A DNA stretch of 11,014 nucleotides from Nitrospiraceae bacterium (GTDB lineage: Bacteria; Nitrospirota; Nitrospiria; Nitrospirales; Nitrospiraceae). The notes below the pieces were generated by a model, which searched no databases, was not told where the DNA came from, and saw only the letters and a list, made by a program, of their open reading frames with translations. How positions within the stretch are numbered: the stretch's first letter is position 1; every line of letters begins with the position of its first letter. The translations under genes were made by a program, and so were the position numbers. The stretch covers positions 1 through 11,014 of the forward strand of contig SXPO01000115.1 in assembly GCA_005793285.1 (NCBI GenBank), written 5' to 3'. This document shows, in pieces, positions 1 through 7,920 of the stretch.

Positions 1-315
1 GGTCGCGGTCTTGTTGGGCCTGCCTTCATAGATCACCGTTTGGAACGTTCGATGGGCTCCTTCGAGCAAGGCCTCCTCGACTTGGCGGCCGAAGGGGATT
101 TCTTCAGGCCGTCCGCATGAATCGGTGTAGCGAAGCGACTGCTCCTTGAGTGAGGGAGGCAACAGCAGTTGTACCGCAGAGGGCAGCGGGTCTCCCATCG
201 GAGGAAATTGGAGGTGGCTGGCGCATCCGGCGATCACGAGCACGGCATATCCGATGAGGGATAGGCAGGCGGCATACCGGATTTGACCGGCTGATTTCTT
301 TCCGGAGAGGATCAA
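1..315 (-). CDS. Putative outer-envelope lipoprotein, N-terminal part (runs off left edge)
   Basis: Reading the minus strand from a TTG at 315-313 gives 105 codons without a stop to the window edge, so the C-terminus is missing. The first 31 residues form a classic lipoprotein signal peptide: basic n-region (KK at 6-7, R13), a hydrophobic stretch at about 15-29, and lipobox VIAGC with the lipidated cysteine at residue 31. The mature part begins ASHLQFPPMG and includes a cysteine at residue 67 and a GRPEEIPFG segment. I do not recognise the family. The frame stays open well upstream of 315 but has no ATG or GTG there, so TTG fits best. Its Shine-Dalgarno sequence is poor. The gene is transcribed divergently from htrA. 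The lipoprotein call is firm from the signal peptide; the function is unknown. Confidence 0.6.
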   Translation of the reverse strand, partial: MILSGKKSAGQIRYAACLSLIGYAVLVIAGCASHLQFPPMGDPLPSAVQLLLPPSLKEQSLRYTDSCGRPEEIPFGRQVEEALLEGAHRTFQTVIYEGRPNKTAT

Positions 316-438
316 TGCTGGGCCTATTGGGAAACTCTTGAGCGTACGGCCGTCACCGTACTGGAAATATCGGGTGAAAGCAACCGGAGCGCGCCTGGCC
401 TGGCTGGTGATGCAGGTGTTGGCGAGGACTTTTCCTCT

Positions 439-468
439 TTGAAGCCCAAGGAAAGGTTGGTGTAAGAT
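439..468 (+). promoter_or_regulatory. Candidate sigma70-type promoter for htrA
   Basis: TTGAAG (439-444) and TAAGAT (463-468) are separated by 18 bases; each matches the sigma70 consensus at 4 of 6 positions. Transcription would start near 475 and give a leader of roughly 130 bases before the htrA start at 609. The -10 element lies inside the palindrome at 459-473. This is an eyeballed match in the only region where a promoter for the downstream run is expected; it is not proven. Confidence 0.33.
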
Positions 469-473
469 ACACC
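459..473. repeat. Perfect 6-bp inverted repeat, operator-like
   Basis: GGTGTA (459-464) and TACACC (468-473) are perfect reverse complements separated by AGA. The palindrome sits in the divergent spacer between the lipoprotein gene and htrA and covers a candidate -10 box. The size and symmetry suit a dimeric repressor or activator site, but no regulator gene is visible nearby. A chance palindrome of this size is possible. Confidence 0.4.
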
Positions 474-529
474 GTTCGAGTCGGCCATCGTGTGCCGCGC
501 GTGCGGACCGATCGTGATGATGGTGCGAT

Positions 530-573
530 CTCGCGGGAGCGAGGCCGGCGGTTGCCGGTGGCGTTTGTTTTTT
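530..573 (+). promoter_or_regulatory. Two tandem GC hairpins plus T-rich run in the htrA leader
   Basis: Hairpin 1 pairs CTCGC (530-534) with GCGAG (539-543) around a GGGA loop. Hairpin 2 pairs CCGGC (545-549) with GCCGG (554-558) around a GGTT loop, with a possible extra G-U pair (544/559). A T-rich tract TTTGTTTTTT follows at 564-573, about 20 bases before the ribosome binding site. The arrangement resembles a weak intrinsic terminator or attenuator inside the leader. No plus-strand gene ends upstream, so it is not an ordinary end-of-gene terminator. Confidence 0.35.
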
Positions 574-608
574 GCGGAATAAGACCAACCTTCTGGAGGA
601 ACCCAGTT

Positions 609-2120
<1,512 letters not shown>

Positions 2121-2204
2121 GCGGGCGGGCGCATCGCTTGCGTTTCGGTCGCGCGGGTTCGGTGGCGAGATGTCAGAGCGGTCGATTGTATCGTGTGAGG
2201 GCTT

Positions 2205-3140
2205 GTGCTGAACAAGGTGACCCAGTGGCTGCAAGATTCGGTGTTCAAGCCACTGGAAGACAAAAAGATGCCGGTTATGGAACACCTGGTGGAATTCCAG
2301 GTGCGGTTGACCCGTGCGGTGATCGTCACGGCGGTCGTGTTTGTGGGGACCTTTTTCTATGCCGATGCGTTGGTCAAATGGCTCCGCGTGCCGTTGCAGA
2401 ACATGTTCGTTCCCAGCACGTTATCCTGGGAGCCGACCGATCTGCCGACCGTGCCGTTCGTCTTTCTCGCGCCGGCCGAGGCCTTGTGGCAGAACGTCAA
2501 GGTTGCGGGATTGTTCGCCGTCGTCCTGGCGGCTCCCTACATCCTGCATGAAGTCTGGCGGTTCATCGTGCCGGGATTGCATGCCCAGGAGCGGCGGTTT
2601 GTAGGGCCGTTTGTTTTTGTGAGCGGGGCGGCGTTTTACACGGGCGCGGCATTTTCGTTTTTCTTCGTGCTCCCGTTTGCATTGAATTTCCTGATTTCAT
2701 ACGGGGTGAACGCCGGATTTGTCCCGCAAATCTCGATCGCGCAATACGTCGGGTTTGCCCTGTGGTTCTTGCTGGTGTTCGGACTGATTTTCGAAGTGCC
2801 GCTGGCGCTGACGCTCATGGCCAAGCTGGGGTGGGTCGATGCGCCGTTTTTGATCCGGTACTGGAAGTGGGCGTTACTGGGGTCGTTCATCATCGCCGCG
2901 ATTCTCACGCCGACTCCCGATCCGTTTAATCAGTGCCTGATGGCCGGCCCGATGTTTCTGCTCTACTGGGTCGGTATTTTCGGCGCCAAGTGTTTCGGTA
3001 AAAAAAAGCCGGTCGAATCAGGGCAGCCCGGCGTTTCGCCGGTTGCCATGGCGGTCGCGGGAGCCGGTGCAGCGGGCGTGCCGGCTTCAAAGTCTTCGGG
3101 CGAGGACTATGTCGGAGTGCCGGGAGGACGAGGTCGTTAG
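2205..3140 (+). CDS. tatC: Sec-independent (Tat) protein translocase subunit TatC
   Basis: TatC is the inner-membrane receptor of the twin-arginine system, which exports folded, cofactor-loaded proteins. Family hallmarks: MEHLVEF near the N-terminus (Glu30), the first cytoplasmic loop ending in PGLHAQERR (Glu129), FGLIFEVP in TM4 (Glu197) and the TPTPDPFNQ segment (Asp239). Six hydrophobic segments lie at about 37-56, 96-116, 134-162, 184-206, 223-237 and 243-261. At 311 residues it exceeds the usual 240-260, because of about 20 extra N-terminal residues and a Gly/Ala/Pro/Ser-rich tail after about 264. The GTG at 2205 has GAGG four bases upstream; ATG at 2268 with GGAAG at 2255-2259 is a credible alternative and would give the more usual N-terminus. 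No tatA or tatB is in the window. Neighbouring Moco and FeS genes suggest export of a metalloenzyme. Confidence 0.93.
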   Translation: MLNKVTQWLQDSVFKPLEDKKMPVMEHLVEFQVRLTRAVIVTAVVFVGTFFYADALVKWLRVPLQNMFVPSTLSWEPTDLPTVPFVFLAPAEALWQNVKVAGLFAVVLAAPYILHEVWRFIVPGLHAQERRFVGPFVFVSGAAFYTGAAFSFFFVLPFALNFLISYGVNAGFVPQISIAQYVGFALWFLLVFGLIFEVPLALTLMAKLGWVDAPFLIRYWKWALLGSFIIAAILTPTPDPFNQCLMAGPMFLLYWVGIFGAKCFGKKKPVESGQPGVSPVAMAVAGAGAAGVPASKSSGEDYVGVPGGRGR

Positions 3141-3180
3141 CGATTGAGGCTCCGTAGTGCCTCTGCGGGAAGGGAATGTC

Positions 3181-4122
3181 ATGGCGCGTGAACTCAATGT
3201 GATCAGCAACGGAGGCAGTGACGTTTGCACCTACCTGTGGGCCTGCGCCATTTGTGACGAGAACGAGCGATGCCAGAAAGACAAGGAAGGGCATAGCCGC
3301 TGGCTTGTCATGAAACGGATGGAACGGATCGAGCACACCGTGCTCGTGATGAGCAACAAGGGAGGGGTGGGGAAGAGCACCTGCACGACGAATATCGCCG
3401 TTAGTCTCGCGCTCAAGGGCTGGCACGTCGGCATCTGCGACATGGACATCCATGGCCCGAACATCCCCAAGATGGTGGGAGCCGAAGGACAAAAACTCAA
3501 GATCAGTACGTCCGGCGGGATCATCCCTTTTCAAGCCTACAATCTCCGGATTGCCTCGATGTCGTTTCTCCTCCAGAATTCAGACGATCCCATCATCTGG
3601 CGCGATGCCTATAAATACGAATTCATCAATCAGTTGCTCGGCGGTGTCGAGTGGCAGGATCTGAATTTCCTGCTCATCGATCTCCCGCCGGGGACCGGCA
3701 ATGAGTCGGTCACGACGATCGATTTGCTGGGAAAAGTCAGCGGCGCCGTCATTGTGACCACCCCGCAAGAGGTGGCGCTGCTCGATTCGCGCAAGTCCGT
3801 CACGTTTTGCCGGGACAGCGAAGTGCCGATCATCGGTATCATTGAAAATATGAGCGGGTTGGAGTGTCCGCATTGCCATAATCATATTGACGTGTTCAGG
3901 AAAGGCGGCGGCGAGGCCTCTGCGCTCGATATGGACGTGCCGTTCTTGGGCCGTATTCCGCTGGACCCCGATGTGGTGACCCAATCCGATGCAGGCGAGC
4001 CGTTCGCGCTCTTCAATTCTGATACGCCGACCGCTGAGGCGTACCACACCATTGCCAATCACGTTGAGACGTTCTGCAAGAAGAGCGGCTCGTTGCAAAG
4101 AGCTGTTTCACGAAAAGGCTGA
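3181..4122 (+). CDS. Mrp/NBP35-type P-loop ATPase (iron-sulfur cluster carrier)
   Basis: A 313-residue ParA/MinD-superfamily ATPase of the Mrp/NBP35/ApbC group, which binds and transfers FeS clusters in the cytoplasm. It shows the deviant Walker A SNKGGVGKST (58-67), the DMDIHGPNIPKM segment (87-98), Walker B LLIDLPPGTGNE (164-175) and a CxxC pair (Cys229, Cys232) that in this family holds the bridging cluster at the dimer interface. Unusually for a bacterial Mrp, the N-terminus is not an MIP18/DUF59 domain. It is a short cysteine-rich segment with Cys16, Cys22, Cys25 and Cys31 (Cx5Cx2Cx5C), whose last three cysteines match the Cx2Cx5C of eukaryotic NBP35. The start at 3181 is chosen because GGAAGGGA lies just upstream; GTG 3157 is the longer option. 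It follows tatC by 40 bases and precedes moeA by 22. Confidence 0.9.
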   Translation: MARELNVISNGGSDVCTYLWACAICDENERCQKDKEGHSRWLVMKRMERIEHTVLVMSNKGGVGKSTCTTNIAVSLALKGWHVGICDMDIHGPNIPKMVGAEGQKLKISTSGGIIPFQAYNLRIASMSFLLQNSDDPIIWRDAYKYEFINQLLGGVEWQDLNFLLIDLPPGTGNESVTTIDLLGKVSGAVIVTTPQEVALLDSRKSVTFCRDSEVPIIGIIENMSGLECPHCHNHIDVFRKGGGEASALDMDVPFLGRIPLDPDVVTQSDAGEPFALFNSDTPTAEAYHTIANHVETFCKKSGSLQRAVSRKG

Positions 4123-4123
4123 C

Positions 4124-4140
4124 GGCGATTGCCGATCGCC
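4124..4140 (+). promoter_or_regulatory. Small hairpin between mrp and moeA
   Basis: GGCGAT (4124-4129) and ATCGCC (4135-4140) pair perfectly around a TGCCG loop. The hairpin starts just after the mrp stop and ends four bases before the moeA ATG at 4145. No T-run follows, so it is not a terminator. It occupies the place where a Shine-Dalgarno sequence would be, and none is evident. Confidence 0.3.
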
Positions 4141-4144
4141 GCAG

Positions 4145-5434
4145 ATGAACATGATGCAAGGATTAACGCCCCTTCACGATGCGCAGAAGATCGTGCTTGA
4201 TGTGACGGCCCTGCTGGGGCTGGAAAAAATTTCCATTCTCGACACGCTTGGACGGACGCTGGGTGAAGATATCGTAGCCGAGCGGGACAATCCGCCATGG
4301 GACAACAGTGCCATGGATGGGTTTGCGGTGCGGTGGGAGGATATCGCGCAGGAACATGCGATTCAGAAGCCTGTCACATTGGCGGTGATCGAAGATGTGC
4401 CGGCCGGCAGCATGCCCTCTAGAACGGTCGGCGCCGGACAGGCCATTCGGATTATGACCGGCGCGCCGGTTCCTCAGGGAGCCGATACGGTCTTGAAAGT
4501 AGAAGATACGGAGCATACGTCCGATACGGTTCGTGTGTTCAAGCCGGAACCTCGCGGTTCCAACATCCGTCCCTGCGGGGAAGATGTCAAAAAGGGTGAG
4601 CGCATCATTGCGAGAGGCACACAGATTCGTCCCGGAGAAGCGGGCATGCTGGCGGTCCTTGCCCGGTCCTTCGTTTTTGTGTATCAACGGCCTCGTGTGG
4701 CGATTCTTTCGACGGGCGACGAGTTGGCCGATCTCGATGAACGGTTCAGCGAAGAGAAGATCATCAATTCGAACAGCTATGGGATTGCCGCAGCAGTGCA
4801 GGAGGCCGGCGGCATTCCATTACTGCTCGGTATTGCGAGGGATACGCAGGCATCGCTGAAAGAGAAGATCTCGCAGGGGTTGAACGCCGACATGCTGGTA
4901 TTGTCCGGCGGGGTCTCGATGGGCGACTACGATTTTACCAAAGCGGTGTTTCGGGAGATCGGTGCGGAGATGAATTTCTGGAAGTTGGCGATCAGGCCTG
5001 GACAGCCGCTGGCCTTTGGGAAAATTCAGGGTAAGCTGGCGTTCGGCTTGCCGGGAAATCCCGTCTCGTCGATGGTCACGTTCGAACAATTGGTCAGGCC
5101 CGCCATGCTGAAGATGGGCGGGCGTCGAAGTTATGGCCGTCCTCTCGTGGACGCGGTGTTCCAGGAGAAATTTTCAAAGCGGACCGACCGCCGCCACTTT
5201 CTGCGCGGCCTGCTCACCCGTGAAGAGGGTCTGTTCAAGGTCCGGACAACCGGCGATCAAGGGTCGGGGATTCTCACCTCGATGGTCAAGGCCAATTGCC
5301 TGATCGATGTTCCTACAGAGGTCGAGCGGCTGAATCCCGGCGACCGGGTGACGGTGCAGCTGTTGAGCGGCGAGGCCTGGGCGACGAATACGGAGCAGGT
5401 TCATGCCGGCGGGCATCGGTTGTCCTGTTGCTAA
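4145..5434 (+). CDS. moeA: Molybdopterin molybdenumtransferase MoeA
   Basis: MoeA inserts molybdate into adenylylated molybdopterin, the last common step of Moco synthesis. The 429-residue product has the family's normal length (E. coli about 411). Motifs in order: NPPWDNSAMDGFA (49-61), MTGAPVPQGADTV (104-116), the MoCF-type core with LSTGDEL (188-194) and LSGGVSMGDYDF (253-264), RPGQP (284-288) and LPGNPVSS (302-309), then the C-terminal beta-barrel domain with a conserved RRHFLRG-like stretch (349-355). ATGs at 4145, 4151 and 4154 are all possible. None has a clear ribosome binding site; a small hairpin sits directly upstream, so translation may be coupled to mrp. The frame is open back to 3989 inside mrp, but that extension is Arg/Ser-rich shadow sequence. 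The protein ends in a His/Cys tail (last two residues Cys-Cys), which is slightly unusual. Confidence 0.93.
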   Translation: MNMMQGLTPLHDAQKIVLDVTALLGLEKISILDTLGRTLGEDIVAERDNPPWDNSAMDGFAVRWEDIAQEHAIQKPVTLAVIEDVPAGSMPSRTVGAGQAIRIMTGAPVPQGADTVLKVEDTEHTSDTVRVFKPEPRGSNIRPCGEDVKKGERIIARGTQIRPGEAGMLAVLARSFVFVYQRPRVAILSTGDELADLDERFSEEKIINSNSYGIAAAVQEAGGIPLLLGIARDTQASLKEKISQGLNADMLVLSGGVSMGDYDFTKAVFREIGAEMNFWKLAIRPGQPLAFGKIQGKLAFGLPGNPVSSMVTFEQLVRPAMLKMGGRRSYGRPLVDAVFQEKFSKRTDRRHFLRGLLTREEGLFKVRTTGDQGSGILTSMVKANCLIDVPTEVERLNPGDRVTVQLLSGEAWATNTEQVHAGGHRLSCC

Positions 5435-5520
5435 GAAGGAAGTTGCGAGTCAGTAGTCAAATGGAAGAAAGAATGATGACGCCGCTCTCCTGTGACTATT
5501 GAGTGATGACTAATAACGTC

Positions 5521-6042
5521 ATGTCCATTCCAATCGTTTCATTCGTCGGCCGGTCCAACAGCGGCAAGACCACCTTTATCGAGCGCGTGATTCCTGAACT
5601 GGTGCGTGCCGGCTACAAGGTCGCGACAGTCAAACATGCAGGACATGGGTTCGACCTTGATACGGAAGGGAAAGACAGTTGGCGGCACAAGCAGGCGGGG
5701 GCCAGCAGCGTCGTCATTCTGTCCAAGGGGAGCATGGCCGTCTTTGCCGATGTGCCGGATCAACTGAAGGTTGAAGATGTGCGGGATCGGTTTCTCGACG
5801 GCACCTATGATTTGATCATTGCAGAGGGATGGAAACACGAAGAGTATCCCAAGATCGTCATCGTTCGCGATCAACTCGGTGAAGTGCCTATCTCGCCGGA
5901 AGGATTGTTGGCGGTCGTGTCCGATAAACCGGTGGATCTCACCGTTCCGTTGTTCGGCTTGGACGATGTGCCAGCAGTGGCCGCGCTCATCATGAAGCAT
6001 TTCCCCCGGCGTGCTCGATCAGAGCATGAGCTTGAAGCCTAG
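5521..6042 (+). CDS. mobB: Molybdopterin-guanine dinucleotide biosynthesis adaptor MobB
   Basis: A GTP-binding partner of MobA in making the guanine-dinucleotide form of Moco used by DMSO-reductase-family enzymes. The 173-residue product shows Walker A GRSNSGKT (10-17), the KHAGHGFDLD segment (39-48), GKDSWRHKQAGA (50-61) and the family motif AEGWKHEEYPKI (101-112). The start at 5521 gives the usual short N-terminus (MSIPIVSFVG) directly before the P-loop; ATG 5506 and GTG 5503 are in frame and cannot be excluded, as none has a strong ribosome binding site. It follows moeA by 86 bases with no terminator seen. Its end overlaps the start of the cytochrome gene, indicating co-translation. No mobA is present in the window. 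Confidence 0.9.
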   Translation: MSIPIVSFVGRSNSGKTTFIERVIPELVRAGYKVATVKHAGHGFDLDTEGKDSWRHKQAGASSVVILSKGSMAVFADVPDQLKVEDVRDRFLDGTYDLIIAEGWKHEEYPKIVIVRDQLGEVPISPEGLLAVVSDKPVDLTVPLFGLDDVPAVAALIMKHFPRRARSEHELEA

Positions 6043-6733
6043 CGGAACGATCGCACTGGGGCTTGTGGCCGGAGTGCTCGCGCTCGGCGGCATTGCGGTT
6101 CCTCTCACCGATCGCCCTGAATTCTGCGCCAGCTGCCATGTCATTGCGCCGTCCTACGACAGTTGGGCCGCCTCCTCGCACAAGGATGTGCCCTGTGTTG
6201 TCTGCCATGTGAGGCCAGGGGTACAAGGCTGGATCCATGACAAGGTGTGGGTGGGGACCAGAGACGTGGTGCGCACTGTATTCGGGGCTCCGGCCGATGC
6301 CCATAATCTGAAAGCAAATGTCGATTCCAGCCTTTGTTTGGGTTGCCATCGAAACATCCTTCGAGTCTCCGAGATCGCACCGCGTGATTTGCCGTTGCCG
6401 GTGAAAGAGGTCGGTCTCGTCATGAGTCATCGAAAGCATATGGAAGTGTTTGAGGCTGGACGGCAGGGAGAGGGCTGTATGACCTGCCATGCCGGTGTGG
6501 TCCACGACCGGCCGATCAAGGGGTATCCTATCGTGATTCCGAGAGGACATGTGTCAGCCGACAGCAAACCCTGGTACCAGGACCATCCGGAAGGGTCTTC
6601 CCTCCGAACAAGGGCGCTCAACGATTGTTTCCGATGCCATGATGGAAAGACCGAGTATCAAGGCAAGGTGGTTGAGCGAAAGTGCGAGGTCTGCCATCTT
6701 CCTGAAAAGATCAAAGAGCTGTTGTCTTTTTAA
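6026..6733 (+). CDS. Membrane-anchored hexaheme c-type cytochrome, NapC/NirT-like N-terminus
   Basis: A 235-residue cytochrome with a short cytoplasmic N-terminus, one hydrophobic anchor (about 8-27) and a periplasmic domain with six CxxCH heme motifs: Cys34-His38, Cys57-His61, Cys104-His108, Cys151-His155, Cys201-His205 and Cys220-His224. The anchor followed by a close heme pair, with a SSHKDVPC segment between them, resembles NapC/NirT/NrfH quinol dehydrogenases. Those usually carry four or five hemes, and the usual methionine after the first CxxCH is Val-Ile here. Other histidines that could be axial ligands include 52, 71, 135, 138, 160, 175 and 187. Likely role: passing electrons between the quinone pool and a periplasmic partner. 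ATG 6026 overlaps mobB by 17 bases; GTG 6011 is an alternative start. Multiheme identity is certain; the exact family is not. Confidence 0.85.
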   Translation: MSLKPSGTIALGLVAGVLALGGIAVPLTDRPEFCASCHVIAPSYDSWAASSHKDVPCVVCHVRPGVQGWIHDKVWVGTRDVVRTVFGAPADAHNLKANVDSSLCLGCHRNILRVSEIAPRDLPLPVKEVGLVMSHRKHMEVFEAGRQGEGCMTCHAGVVHDRPIKGYPIVIPRGHVSADSKPWYQDHPEGSSLRTRALNDCFRCHDGKTEYQGKVVERKCEVCHLPEKIKELLSF

Positions 6734-6748
6734 TACGACACAGGGTAC

Positions 6749-7489
6749 ATGACGATGTCCGTTCCGGTCCTTCAGGCTACGAATTTGAGCAAGCGGTTCG
6801 GTGATTTTACCGCCGTGGACGGCATCTCCTTTTCGATTGAGCCGGGAGAAATCCTTGGCCTGCTCGGTCCGAACGGAGCCGGGAAAACCACGACGATTCA
6901 AATGCTGCTCGGCTTGGTCACTCCGACGACCGGCTCGATCCAGATGTTTGGGCTGGACCTTGCGACGCATCGGGAAGCGATTCTCCAGCAAGTCAATTTT
7001 TCATCGACCTATATCTCAATGCCGCAGTCGTTGACGGTCGAAGAAAATCTCTGGGTCGTCGCGAGACTCTATGGTCTGACCGATATTTCCCGGCGTGTGC
7101 GTGACATCGTGAAGAAGTTAGAAATGGAGGAGTTTCGCTCCAAAGTGACCAGGAAGCTGTCGTCCGGCCAAATGACGCGGTTGACCCTGGCAAAAGCGTT
7201 TCTTACGGAGCCCAAGATTTTGTTTCTGGATGAGCCGACCGCCAGTCTCGACCCCGATATTGCCGAGAAGATACGGGGATTGCTGAACGAGGAGCGCCGG
7301 TCCTCCGGGTTGAGCATCCTGTATACGTCGCATAACATGCGGGAGATGGAGGAAATGTCCGACCGCATCATCTTTTTGCAGCGCGGCAAGATCGTCGCGG
7401 AAGGGACGGCGCAGCAAATTGTGGCGCGTTTCGGTCAAGCCGATTTGGAAGAGGTCTTTCTGAAGCTTGCGCGCGACTCACGCAGTTAA
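6749..7489 (+). CDS. ABC transporter ATP-binding protein (ABC-2/DrrA-CcmA type)
   Basis: A 246-residue cytoplasmic ATPase that would power the permease encoded at 7917-8708. Motifs: Walker A GPNGAGKT (40-47), signature LSSGQ (137-141), Walker B ILFLDEP (157-163), D-loop SLD (166-168) and switch His195 (TSHNM). By alignment in my head, the Q-loop glutamine is replaced: the segment after the second strand reads NFSSTYISMP, with Thr87 where Gln is normally found; a Gln occurs later at 93. ATG 6749 and ATG 6755 are both possible; an AGGG at 6742-6745 is better spaced for 6755. The gene follows the cytochrome by 15 bases and is followed at once by the small membrane protein gene, whose ribosome binding site overlaps its stop codon. 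The substrate is unknown; this subfamily exports lipids, drugs, polysaccharides or copper-enzyme maturation factors. Confidence 0.9.
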   Translation: MTMSVPVLQATNLSKRFGDFTAVDGISFSIEPGEILGLLGPNGAGKTTTIQMLLGLVTPTTGSIQMFGLDLATHREAILQQVNFSSTYISMPQSLTVEENLWVVARLYGLTDISRRVRDIVKKLEMEEFRSKVTRKLSSGQMTRLTLAKAFLTEPKILFLDEPTASLDPDIAEKIRGLLNEERRSSGLSILYTSHNMREMEEMSDRIIFLQRGKIVAEGTAQQIVARFGQADLEEVFLKLARDSRS

Positions 7490-7497
7490 GGAGAACA

Positions 7498-7920
7498 ATG
7501 ACGATGACTCAGCCGTGGATTGATTTTGGAACGGGGCTGTTGGCAGGCGGGCTTGGCTTGAGCGTCTGCTGGGGATTGTTTTGGCTCGTGATCGGGACTG
7601 TTGGGTGGATGCGCGGCACCTGCAGCTGGCCGGTCTTACTGAACAGCCTGGTTGCGTCGGGGATCCCATTCCTGCTGATGGGGCTGCTTCTATGGTTGAG
7701 AGATTCCCCCGACGCGCCCGGGCTCGCATTTGCCGGGGGGCTCAGTATCATGCCGCTGGTGGTTGTCGCATTCGGACTACGCCGGGCTCCTGATGGGAGG
7801 CTGGCCGGCATCCACATGCTCGGAGGCGTGCGGCATTTGATGGACAAGCTGCTCGGCAGACACCAGACCTGCGGAGGCTGTGGGGATGGGCATGGATCGG
7901 GGTCCGGAGGCTGCGGGTGA
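7498..7920 (+). CDS. Small membrane protein with Cys/Gly/His-rich C-terminal tail, within ABC cassette
   Basis: I do not recognise the family. The 140-residue product has three hydrophobic segments (about 9-36, 45-67 and 73-93). It then has a basic stretch (GLRRAPDGR, 93-101) and a predicted amphipathic region containing His106 and His113. It ends in a 19-residue tail made mostly of Gly with Cys125, Cys128 and Cys139 and His122 and His132. Such a CxxC plus His tail could bind a metal ion or be redox-active; this is inference. Translation is well signalled: AAGGAG (7488-7493) overlaps the stop of the ATPase gene and lies 4 bases before ATG 7498 (10 before ATG 7504). The stop overlaps the permease start (GTGA), so all three proteins are probably made together. 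It may be an accessory subunit or metal sensor of the transporter. Confidence 0.8.
   Translation: MTMTQPWIDFGTGLLAGGLGLSVCWGLFWLVIGTVGWMRGTCSWPVLLNSLVASGIPFLLMGLLLWLRDSPDAPGLAFAGGLSIMPLVVVAFGLRRAPDGRLAGIHMLGGVRHLMDKLLGRHQTCGGCGDGHGSGSGGCG

Noticed and set aside
492..608. N-terminal extension of HtrA by 39 codons
   Set aside because: A well-placed GGAGGA precedes ATG 609, and the signal peptide sits directly after that start; the extension is Arg-rich leader sequence containing the hairpins.
2170..2211. 13-codon ORF (starting MSERSIV) overlapping the tatC GTG start
   Set aside because: No convincing ribosome binding site and no regulatory codon pattern such as runs of one amino acid; it can be explained by chance.
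2160..2225. tRNA-Ser-like string (GATGTCAGAGCGGTCGA, then CTTGT/ACAAG stem)
   Set aside because: No matching acceptor stem, no T-arm with TTCGA, and the would-be anticodon loop lacks the invariant U33; the segment runs into the start of tatC.
3989..4144. Extension of MoeA by 52 codons into mrp
   Set aside because: The extension is Arg/Ser-rich out-of-frame mrp sequence, and the MoeA family begins near the ATG at 4145.
5461..5502. 13-codon ORF (MEERMMTPLSCDY) between moeA and mobB
   Set aside because: The purine-rich GAAGGAAG is too far upstream to serve it, and the ORF has no recognisable feature; more likely spacer.
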